This document shows, one piece after another, positions 57,854 through 64,000 of a DNA stretch of 64,000 bases. This stretch comes from Candidatus Meridianibacter frigidus (GTDB taxonomy: Bacteria; Vulcanimicrobiota; Vulcanimicrobiia; Vulcanimicrobiales; Vulcanimicrobiaceae), in NCBI GenBank assembly GCA_003243975.1, contig QHBJ01000005.1:62001-126000 (forward strand). Direction: 5' to 3'. Every line of letters starts with the position of its first letter. The stretch's first letter is position 1. Both the position numbers and the translations under genes were made by a program. The notes under the pieces are model-generated. The model worked only from the letters and a program-made list of their open reading frames with translations. It did no database searches and was not told the origin of the DNA.

Positions 57854-58989
57854 TAGGTGACGGCCGCCGCGCGCTGGGCCAGTGTGGGCTCGTGCGTGAC
57901 CTCGCCGCCGTGCGTGATGGCCGTGCCTTTGGTAATCTCATCGGCGAAATCGAAGTTCAACTTGCCGTCCTTTATTAGGTGTTGCAAGAGCGTGAAGACG
58001 TTGCGGCTATACAGTTGGCTAGCGTGGTAGGGCATCGAGCCGGCCAAATTGGTGACCCCAATTATGGTGACATCCTCAACAACCGCCGTGCGCGCGGGCT
58101 GCGTGAGTTCGCAATTGCCGCCGGCTTCTGCAGCCAAATCCACGATGACCGAGCCGGGGCGCATGGCACGCACCGCTTCGGCAGTAATAAGGCGCGGCGC
58201 AGGGCGGCCGGGAACAAGAGCGGTCGTAATGACCACGTCGGATGCGCCGATGTGCTCCACCATAAAGCGGCGCTGCGTTTCGATTTGTTCGGCGCTCAGC
58301 TCTTTGGCATAACCGCCGGCCCCTTCGGCATCGGCGCCGAGATCGATCTCCAAGAATGTCGCGCCCAAACTTTGCACTTGTTCTTTAACCGCCGCGCGCG
58401 TGTCGTATGCGGAAACCACCGCACCTAAACGCCGCGCGGTAGCGATCGCTTGCAATCCCGCCACTCCGGCTCCGAGAATCAACACCTTCGCCGGTGGAAT
58501 CGTGCCGGCCGCGGTGGTGAGCATGGGGAAAAACTTTGGAAGCGCGCTGGCTGCCAGCAGCACCGCTTTGTAACCCGCGATATTGCTTTGCGAAGAGAGT
58601 GCGTCCATCGACTGCGCGCGCGTGATGCGCGGAATTGCATCCATTGAAAGCGCGGTAACGCCGTGCTTTGAAAGCCGTTCAACGTACTGCGGCGCGCCAA
58701 GCGGAGAGAGGAAACCGATCACGGCGGCGCCTTTAGAGAGCGCGCCGAGTTCTTCATCGCTCGGTCGCCCCAATTTTACCAGGGCATCGGCATCCTTTAA
58801 GAGCGCCGCTTTGGTGGGCGCGATCTGCGCGCCGGCGCTTTCGTAAAACTGGTCAGGAAACGACGCTCCGATACCCGCATCGCGCTCGACGCGAACGATT
58901 ACGCCGCTCTTGATGAGCCGGGCCACGGTTTCGGGAACGAGTGCCACGCGGTTCTCACCGGCGGCCTCACGAGCCACGGCTACGATCAT
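57853..58989 (-). CDS. pntAA: NAD(P) transhydrogenase subunit alpha part 1 (NAD-binding)
   Basis: 378 residues. An AlaDh/PNT fold: VAREAAGENRVALVPETVARLIKSGVIVRVERDAG at the start, then IPRITRAQSMDALSSQSNIAGY and VLILGAGVAGLQAIATARRLGAVVSAYDTRAAVKEQVQSLGA (Rossmann GAGVAG), DVVITTALVPGRPAPRLITAEAVRAMRPGSVIVDLAAEAGGNCE. It ends with PTLAQRAAAVT. It binds NAD(H) and transfers hydride to PntB. First gene of the pnt operon; FAH-family gene upstream after 264 bases. Confidence 0.95.
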   Translation of the reverse strand: MIVAVAREAAGENRVALVPETVARLIKSGVIVRVERDAGIGASFPDQFYESAGAQIAPTKAALLKDADALVKLGRPSDEELGALSKGAAVIGFLSPLGAPQYVERLSKHGVTALSMDAIPRITRAQSMDALSSQSNIAGYKAVLLAASALPKFFPMLTTAAGTIPPAKVLILGAGVAGLQAIATARRLGAVVSAYDTRAAVKEQVQSLGATFLEIDLGADAEGAGGYAKELSAEQIETQRRFMVEHIGASDVVITTALVPGRPAPRLITAEAVRAMRPGSVIVDLAAEAGGNCELTQPARTAVVEDVTIIGVTNLAGSMPYHASQLYSRNVFTLLQHLIKDGKLNFDFADEITKGTAITHGGEVTHEPTLAQRAAAVT

Positions 58990-59253
58990 GCGCGCCGGGT
59001 TTGGCGCAGGAGAATCGCTATCCTACAACGGCAACGCCGCGGGCGCCGATGAGGACGCATCCTGCACCGGCGCTCAGCGCGAGCGTTTCGGCTGGTTTTC
59101 CGTCATGCTCGTACGTTCGCATCTGACGGTCCGCTTGCCGTTAAGGCACCTGCACTCAGGGAACGTTCCGCGGACGGCGTGGGTCGCTGCGGTGCCTCTA
59201 GCAACATAGTAACGAAGGTGTAGGCGGTTTTGTTATGGCGGCCCGTGGCGACG
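58990..59253. promoter_or_regulatory. Leader/promoter region upstream of pntAA
   Basis: 264 bases between the FAH-family stop and the pntAA start (both minus strand). No ORF supported. It contains a perfect palindrome GGAACGTTCC (59160-59169) between six-base arms GGCACC (59145-59150) and GGTGCC (59192-59197), which can form a large stem-loop. The pnt promoter should be here, but I cannot place it. Confidence 0.3.
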
Positions 59254-60090
59254 CTACGTGATTTGGATGGTGTTCCTGAGCGTTCCGATGCCCTCGATTT
59301 CCACTTCAACTTCGTCCCCGTCTTTGAAAAACTCCGGCGGAGTACGTGCGAAGCCCACGCCTTCCGGCGTGCCGGTCGCGATGATATCACCGGGTTCAAG
59401 GGTCAAACCTTTGGAGAGTTCCGCAATGATGCGCGCTACGGAGAAGATCATCGATGATGTATTAGCATGCTGTTTGCGCTCCCCGTTGAGACGTAGCTCG
59501 ATGGGCAGCGTTTGCGGGTCTCCAATCTCATCCGGCGTAACGATCGAAGGTCCAAGCGGACAGCTTTGATCTAAGCTCTTGCCCTTGAACCATTGCAAGT
59601 GAGCGCGTTGGAGATCGCGAGCCGTTATGTCATTCAAACATGTGTAGCCGAAAACGTATTGCAGCGCCGAGGCCTCCTCGACGTCGCGCCCGCGCCTTCC
59701 GATGACGACGGCCAGCTCGGCTTCCCAGTCGTACTCTTTGGATAGTTGCCCCGAGAAGTGGAGCCTTGCGCCCGGAGCCGCAATGGCTGTCGGCGCTTTG
59801 GTAAAGAACGTCGGAACGGCGGGCAGTTTCAGCTCCTTGCCCGAAACGCGCGCCCCCTCTTTCGCATGTTCGAGATAATTGCGGCCGACGCAGAAGATAT
59901 TCTTGCGCGGGAGCAACGGCGCGCACAGATCGATTTCGTGCAGCGAGTAACTTTCGGCATGCTCGGGTTGGACGGCGTTGCCATCCATGTAGTCGACCAG
60001 CGACTGCCCCTTTAGCGCGCGAACGCGGTCCCCATCAATTAGACCTGGGCGACACGCGCCGCCACGCTCCGCAAATCTCACAAGCCGCAC
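59254..60090 (-). CDS. Fumarylacetoacetate hydrolase (FAH)-family protein
   Basis: 278 residues. N-terminal short beta domain (MRLVRFAERGGACRPGLIDGD) then the catalytic fold: NIFCVGRNYLEHAKEG, PTFFTKAPTAIAAPGA, and the metal site E-x-E in DWEAELAVVIG plus Asp in NDITARDLQ; KSLDQSCPLGPSIVTPDE and PGDIIATGTPEGVG follow. The family includes hydrolases, oxaloacetate decarboxylases and acylpyruvases; the exact substrate is not readable. It starts one base after a small zinc-ribbon gene. Confidence 0.88.
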   Translation of the reverse strand: MRLVRFAERGGACRPGLIDGDRVRALKGQSLVDYMDGNAVQPEHAESYSLHEIDLCAPLLPRKNIFCVGRNYLEHAKEGARVSGKELKLPAVPTFFTKAPTAIAAPGARLHFSGQLSKEYDWEAELAVVIGRRGRDVEEASALQYVFGYTCLNDITARDLQRAHLQWFKGKSLDQSCPLGPSIVTPDEIGDPQTLPIELRLNGERKQHANTSSMIFSVARIIAELSKGLTLEPGDIIATGTPEGVGFARTPPEFFKDGDEVEVEIEGIGTLRNTIQIT

Positions 60091-60091
60091 G

Positions 60092-60292
60092 TTACGTTTT
60101 CTGTCGCGTGAGGTGCCAAAACTCGCAGTAGTGGCAGCGGTAGGTGAAGAGTTTGCTGGCCATCCCGTTCATGGCGGCCACCGCGCGGGCCGCTTCTTCG
60201 CTCGGGTAGGCGTCTTTGGAGCCGCAGCTGCGCTCGAGGTCGCGATCGATGGAAGCATCGAAATCGCTGCGATTGCGAAGCCACCAATCCAC
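60092..60292 (-). CDS. Small zinc-ribbon protein
   Basis: 66 residues. Sequence has CGSKDAYPSEEAARAVAAMNG, then the ending TYRCHYCEFWHLTRQK: a CxxC pair preceding W-H-L-T, as in short zinc-binding proteins common in bacterial genomes. The first Cys (C23) may be part of the site. The overlapping frame at 60078-60287 is Arg-rich and non-coding. Function unknown; it precedes the FAH-family gene by one base. Confidence 0.75.
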   Translation of the reverse strand: MDWWLRNRSDFDASIDRDLERSCGSKDAYPSEEAARAVAAMNGMASKLFTYRCHYCEFWHLTRQKT

Positions 60293-60297
60293 GCCGG

Positions 60298-60813
60298 TTA
60301 GTGTTTGGGTTTGGGGGTTGGCGTCGGCCTCATGATTTTGCTCAAATCGGGCAGCGGAATGGAGCGATGCCGCTCGCGGTTGCGCGCATCAACCTCCAGC
60401 ATGTCCTGCACGGCGCTCTTGTCGTTGGCCCACTCGCCTCCGATGCTCAACAGGGCGACGCCTCGGTGCACTTTGTGGCTGCTGGGATTGTAGTCATACA
60501 TCACGCGGTACATGCCGGTCTGAGCGGACCCGTCGGGATGCCGGATCCACATCTGCAACACGTTGCCGTAGGTCTGCGCGTTAAAGGTCGGATTCTTCGA
60601 TTCTTTTCCCGACTTGACTTTGACGATTTGCCCCATATGGTTGACTTCCACAGTAAACTCCGTGTGCAACGGCTCGCGCGGCATGTGCGGGGAGGGAATC
60701 GGCATGGGTTTGACCTGGCGCACCTGCGTTTGAGCCCCAAAGGATGGGGCAGCGAGCGCGAAGAGCGAGAGCGCGGACACCGCAGCGGCGCGCGTAAAAA
60801 AGTTTTTCATCAA
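60298..60813 (-). CDS. Exported hypothetical protein
   Basis: 171 residues with a clear signal peptide (FFTRAAAVSALSLFALAAPSFGA). The mature region includes EFTVEVNHMGQIVKVKSGKESKNPTFNAQTYGNVLQMWIRHPDG and YRVMYDYNPSSHKVHRGVALL, a beta-rich pattern reminiscent of periplasmic TonB/energy-coupling or DUF-type domains, but no family is recognised. The C-terminal tail is PTPTPKPKH. Lies between two zinc-ribbon genes on the minus strand. Confidence 0.65.
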   Translation of the reverse strand: MMKNFFTRAAAVSALSLFALAAPSFGAQTQVRQVKPMPIPSPHMPREPLHTEFTVEVNHMGQIVKVKSGKESKNPTFNAQTYGNVLQMWIRHPDGSAQTGMYRVMYDYNPSSHKVHRGVALLSIGGEWANDKSAVQDMLEVDARNRERHRSIPLPDLSKIMRPTPTPKPKH

Positions 60814-60818
60814 CCTAC

Positions 60819-60989
60819 TTAGTTTCTAGAGATTGCTGCGAAGGCGCACCCGCAGGACGCGCACGCGACGACGATCTGGAAGACGGCGGGCTTTTTGCGA
60901 GCAGAACTCTGCTTTCGCCGCGCTTCGCTGCTGCCGCAGTAACGACAGCGGGTGGCGGTGGAGTTCCCTTGCGAAGCTTGTTCATCCAC
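60819..60989 (-). CDS. Small four-Cys zinc-ribbon protein
   Basis: 56 residues from GTG 60989 to TAA 60821-60819. The product has RCRYC (C15, C18), a basic segment (RRKQSSARKKP), then VFQIVVACASCGCAF (C43, C46, C48): two CxxC knuckles separated by a short basic/hydrophobic stretch, the classic zinc-ribbon layout. An AAGAG lies about nine bases upstream. A competing frame (60815-61012) is low complexity and has no motif. Function unknown. Five bases upstream of the exported-protein start. Confidence 0.65.
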   Translation of the reverse strand: MDEQASQGNSTATRCRYCGSSEARRKQSSARKKPAVFQIVVACASCGCAFAAISRN

Positions 60990-61053
60990 GGTACGCGCTC
61001 TTCTGGCGGCACGGGGGAGGCCCTTTATACGAGGGCCCGAAAGGCGAGCCGCA

Positions 61054-63420
61054 ATGCCGCGCTGCGCACGCCCGGCGGCCGCGATTCTTTCGCTGATTCT
61101 GTTGGGGAACCTGAGCCCGGTCAGCGCCGCGCGCCCGCTCTTGGATTTGCATAAGTGGGACGCTTATTTTGCACTGTTTGCGCCCGACTCAAACGTGCCA
61201 TGGAAGCCCGCTCTCGTGCGCCTCGATACCTACTCTGGTGCGGCCGTTGACTTTGCAGCCTTTCAAGTCGAACCCACCGAGGTGATCGTCGCCGGCAATG
61301 CGCCGGCACGCAGCATTCAAGGCAGACGCGCGCGCCGCGTGGCGCAATGGCGATTTCTCCCCGGCGGGGGATACCAATTTCGCTCGAGTTTCGTGCCGGT
61401 GCCGCTGGGAAACCGCGAGGGATTCTTCGTCGTCGAAGCGCGACGTGCCAACGTGGCCGAACAGGTATGGATAAATCGTACGCGAGTCGGCATAGCCAGC
61501 AAAGAGTCGCCCGGCGAAGTCATGCTCTATGGTGCCGACCTCGGAACCGGAAAGACACTCGCACATATGCGCGTGTCCCTACTGCGCTCGGGCTCGTTTA
61601 TCACGCGCTTTACCGACGAGCATGGCATTTTGCGTATAAATGACCGCCCGCGGCCGGCGTTTGCGTTGGGAGAATGGGGAGCCAGCCGAGCCTTTCTCTC
61701 GCTCTTTCCGCAACCGCCGATGCCTGCGGCGTTGGCCGGTATGGCACTGGAGTCTGCAACAGTGCGCGCGGGCGACGAACTGAAGGTTACCGGATTTGCG
61801 CGCGTTCGTTCGAACCAGGACTATCGTGCAGCGCACGGGGTGGCAGCGCTGAGTTTGCGCTATCGCGGTGCAATCATTTCAACCGCAAGTGTCCCTCTGG
61901 ACGAAGCGGGAAGTTTTGCGACGGGGCTGCGCATTCCGCCGCTGAGTGCAACCGGCGACTATACCGTGTTGCTCGCCGGCGCTGGGGCGAGCGCGGGCGC
62001 AAGCGTTCATGTGGCCGCCGATTCAGGGAATCTCGCCCTGGCGCTCGACTCGCCCTGCGCGCGAGTTTGCGACCTCGCCGTCGATCCACCGGTGACGCTC
62101 ACCGCGCGACGCGATGGAAAACCTTCGTCTCACGAACGCGTGCATCTGCGTGTAGTTCGTTCGCCGCACATCCGTACCGATCGCGATCTGCGCGGCGATG
62201 AGTGGGGAAACACCGTCATTGCGGATGACGACATAACCACGGGGCCGGACGGAAGTACCGTATTCCACATTCCCGCCCCGACCGACGGATTGTCGTCGAC
62301 GTACGGAGTGACGGCAACGCAAGGCGGAGCCACAGCGGCAACGCGCCTAAGCGTTGCAGCGGCGAACGGGGTCGTCTCGTTGCAGTTGGATTCCAGCACT
62401 TTCTCAGCCGACGCTCCAATTGGGTTTGCGGTTCGCGCCGCCGGTTTAGGCGGCGAGCCGCTGGCCGGTGAAGATGTAACCGTACGCCTGCAGCACGGCG
62501 CAAACGCGCAGGAACAGATCCTTCACTTGAACACCGAGGGTGCAGCGCGGGGCTCGTTTGGCTCCCCCAATCTTGGATCGAGTTTGGTCGTGGCACGAAT
62601 GAATGGCCGATATAGCGGAGCGTTGGACGCGGCCGAGGCAATCGTCATTCCGCAAACGCTCGCGGGAGTCACGCGACAAAGCAGCGACGTCGCGCTTGCG
62701 ACGGATCATGCGAGCTATGACGCAGGCGACCGTGTTTCCGTGACCGCACGCAGCGGTGGTGGCCACGGCGACTGCTTGCTCACGTACGAAACGCCGTTCT
62801 TCACGCAAGCCGCGTTGACACCGGTGCACTTGGGCGGTGCTAGCAACGTCTTTCTCGCGCGCAATGTAGGCGGAGAAACAAAAGCCGGCGCGCTATTCGT
62901 CTACGATGGAGAAATGCAGTGGACAACCGTTCCCCTGCACGTGATGGGGCGCGGGCGAAGTGCCGCGGCGCCTCATTCCGTAAGCGAGATAGTGCCTGCG
63001 AACGGCGACATTCGCCTTAAAATAGATGAGGCGCCGTCGCCCGCCCGAACCATTGTCGTCCGCCTGAGTGCCGTGGAAGACACGGGTTCGGCGCGCTTCG
63101 AGAGTTTACCGGATCTCTTGACCGTAGGAGGCACCGCCACGCAGGTTTCCGCGCAGAGCGGCCGTTGGCACGCATGGGTAAGCGCGGGCGGCGCGCGCGC
63201 CGGCACGTTTGAATTCGGCCGGCGCGCAACCCCGCAGCCGCAAGACCTGTCCATTGCCGATGCGCGATCAATGTATGTCACGTGGCACGTCTTGCATCCG
63301 GTTTCCGGTAGGTTTTCGGTTCCCGCCCCTGCGACGGCCGGACGCTATTTCATGTCCGTTCTCGAGTTCGATCCTGACGGCAGCGTGGGCGTGCAGCGTT
63401 CGTGGATAACGGTCCGTTGA
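61054..63420 (+). CDS. Large exported macroglobulin-like (MG-repeat) protein without thioester domain
   Basis: 788 residues from ATG 61054, with AAAGGCGAG upstream; the longer frame is not coding. Signal peptide (AAAILSLILLGNLSPVSAA). Successive beta domains resemble alpha-2-macroglobulin MG units: TYSGAAVDFAAFQVEPTEVIVAGNA; ATVRAGDELKVTGFARVRSNQDY; LQLDSSTFSADAPIGFAVRAAGLGGEPLAGEDVTVRL; LATDHASYDAGDRVSVTARSGGG. No CGEQ-type thioester or helical TED is present, and the protein is half the family length. Overlaps the polA start. Confidence 0.6.
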   Translation: MPRCARPAAAILSLILLGNLSPVSAARPLLDLHKWDAYFALFAPDSNVPWKPALVRLDTYSGAAVDFAAFQVEPTEVIVAGNAPARSIQGRRARRVAQWRFLPGGGYQFRSSFVPVPLGNREGFFVVEARRANVAEQVWINRTRVGIASKESPGEVMLYGADLGTGKTLAHMRVSLLRSGSFITRFTDEHGILRINDRPRPAFALGEWGASRAFLSLFPQPPMPAALAGMALESATVRAGDELKVTGFARVRSNQDYRAAHGVAALSLRYRGAIISTASVPLDEAGSFATGLRIPPLSATGDYTVLLAGAGASAGASVHVAADSGNLALALDSPCARVCDLAVDPPVTLTARRDGKPSSHERVHLRVVRSPHIRTDRDLRGDEWGNTVIADDDITTGPDGSTVFHIPAPTDGLSSTYGVTATQGGATAATRLSVAAANGVVSLQLDSSTFSADAPIGFAVRAAGLGGEPLAGEDVTVRLQHGANAQEQILHLNTEGAARGSFGSPNLGSSLVVARMNGRYSGALDAAEAIVIPQTLAGVTRQSSDVALATDHASYDAGDRVSVTARSGGGHGDCLLTYETPFFTQAALTPVHLGGASNVFLARNVGGETKAGALFVYDGEMQWTTVPLHVMGRGRSAAAPHSVSEIVPANGDIRLKIDEAPSPARTIVVRLSAVEDTGSARFESLPDLLTVGGTATQVSAQSGRWHAWVSAGGARAGTFEFGRRATPQPQDLSIADARSMYVTWHVLHPVSGRFSVPAPATAGRYFMSVLEFDPDGSVGVQRSWITVR

Positions 63421-64000
63421 ACGGCGCGCATCCGAGGCCGGATTCGGCCACCCTCATGCTGCTGGACACCTACGGGTTGGTGTACCGCGCCTACTTTGCG
63501 CTTCCAACGCTGACGACCACCAAAGGCGTTCCGATCAACGCGGCCTACGGTTTCACGATGATGCTGAACAAGCTCATTAATGACGAGAAACCGACGCACG
63601 TTATTGCTGCTTTCGACAAGGGGCTGCCTCAGGGGCGCGTTGATATGTATGCCGACTACAAAGCCAACCGCACCGAGATGCCCGATGATCTTCGCGGCCA
63701 ATTCGTACTGGTGCGCCAAGTCCTCGATGCGTTCAATATTCCCACCGTCGAAGTTTCGGGCCAAGAGGCCGACGATGTGATCGCCACGCTGGCGCGTCAC
63801 GCGCAAAGCGCGGGGCAGAATACGCTGGTGGTGACCGGTGACCTGGACCTGTTGCAGATCGTGGACGAGCGCATAACAGTGCTGGTAACGCGGCGCGGCA
63901 TTACCGAATTGGGACGCTACGATCGGGCGGCCGTGCGCGAGCGTTTTGACTTGGAGCCATCGCAATTACCCGACTACCGGGGTCTGAAAGGCGACCCCTC
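63417..64000 (+). CDS. polA: DNA polymerase I, N-terminal part (cut by window end)
   Basis: Starts at TTG 63417 (TTGA overlap with the previous stop) or ATG 63456. The 195-codon fragment is the 5'-3' exonuclease: LLDTYGLVYRAYFALP, VIAAFDKGLPQGRVDMYADYKANRTEMPDDLRGQFVLVRQVLDAFNIPTVEV, GQEADDVIATLARHAQ (metal site EADD), VVTGDLDLLQIVDERI and the H3TH start YDRAAVRERFDLEPSQLPDYRGLKGDPS. The polymerase domain lies beyond the window. Function: DNA repair and Okazaki fragment processing. Confidence 0.9.
   Translation, partial: MNGAHPRPDSATLMLLDTYGLVYRAYFALPTLTTTKGVPINAAYGFTMMLNKLINDEKPTHVIAAFDKGLPQGRVDMYADYKANRTEMPDDLRGQFVLVRQVLDAFNIPTVEVSGQEADDVIATLARHAQSAGQNTLVVTGDLDLLQIVDERITVLVTRRGITELGRYDRAAVRERFDLEPSQLPDYRGLKGDP

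Noticed and set aside
60301-60822. A 173-residue plus-strand frame beginning MFGFGGWRRPHD
   Set aside because: Antisense to the exported protein at 60298-60813, which has a real signal peptide; the plus product looks like complement sequence (His/Gly/Arg-rich).
60815-61012. A 65-residue minus-strand frame beginning MPPEERVPWMNKLRKG
   Set aside because: Low-complexity Ala/Ser/Arg composition; the overlapping frame at 60819-60989 has two clear CxxC knuckles and is the better gene.
1-64000. tRNA, rRNA, insertion sequences, prophage or CRISPR arrays
   Set aside because: None seen on reading both strands; a tRNAscan/Infernal and ISfinder search would settle this.

Overview
The window is a gene-dense (about 60% GC) bacterial chromosome segment from a diderm (LPS-type outer membrane) organism. 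LPS-export genes (LptB, LptC, one LptF/G), an O-antigen-ligase-like protein, a predicted outer-membrane barrel, an FtsEX/EnvC-like set, a fused 2-oxoglutarate dehydrogenase and the cyanobacteria-like DUF3084/YqgF pair together suggest an uncultured Terrabacteria-type diderm. Candidatus Eremiobacterota (WPS-2) is my best guess, but this is inference: there is no rRNA gene here to test it. I see no tRNA, rRNA, CRISPR array, insertion sequence or prophage. It reads as core chromosome rather than an island.

Layout. 1-5.4 kb: envelope/LPS operon (LpxB-like, Wzy/WaaL-like, LptC, LptB, LptF/G, DUF3084, YqgF-like), almost all with overlapping starts and stops. 5.5-10 kb: a secreted barrel-like protein, a TPR protein, a GT4 glycosyltransferase and a convergent secreted protein with a pilus-secretin-like N-terminal domain. 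10-14.3 kb: recQ divergent from dnaX-ybaB-recR. 14.3-16.4 kb: membrane protein plus winged-helix regulator behind a perfect palindrome, a small secreted protein, and a MOSC protein. 16.4-23.4 kb: the DUF4129-DUF4350-MoxR-DUF58-SpoIIM-RDD membrane/AAA cluster. 23.4-26.5 kb: a DUF697 protein and an M48 metalloprotease. 26.7-30.7 kb: minC-minD-minD-minE-rodA division/elongation operon, preceded by a repeated DnaA-box-like array. 31.3-34.1 kb: RNase E/G with a hairpin-rich leader. 34.2-39.8 kb (minus): ftsE-ftsX-M23 activator-two S41 proteases. 39.9-43.7 kb: acyl-CoA dehydrogenase, an intergenic repeat region, an exported peroxiredoxin and rmuC. 43.9-49.6 kb: a 1415-residue E2-E1 2-oxoglutarate dehydrogenase fusion, a CMD protein and a threonine-aldolase-like lyase. 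49.6-53.9 kb (minus): compact operon lrp-kdd-kamA-Pr6Pr-ABM-LOG for part of lysine degradation. 54-60.9 kb: peptide-binding lipoprotein, DUF1648 protein, proton-translocating transhydrogenase (pntAA-pntAB-pntB), FAH-family hydrolase and small zinc-ribbon proteins. 61-64 kb: a large exported macroglobulin-like protein, then polA, cut by the window end.

Functional themes are envelope biogenesis and cell division (Lpt, Min, RodA, FtsEX, M23, S41), DNA maintenance (RecQ, DnaX, YbaB, RecR, RmuC, PolA) and amino-acid/central carbon metabolism. Many genes use GTG or TTG starts embedded in 4-base start/stop overlaps. The most unusual items are the 2-oxoglutarate dehydrogenase fusion that retains two lipoyl domains, the tandem minD genes, the two-copy CTTGTGAA-N5-TGTGGAT array upstream of minC, and the structured rne leader.
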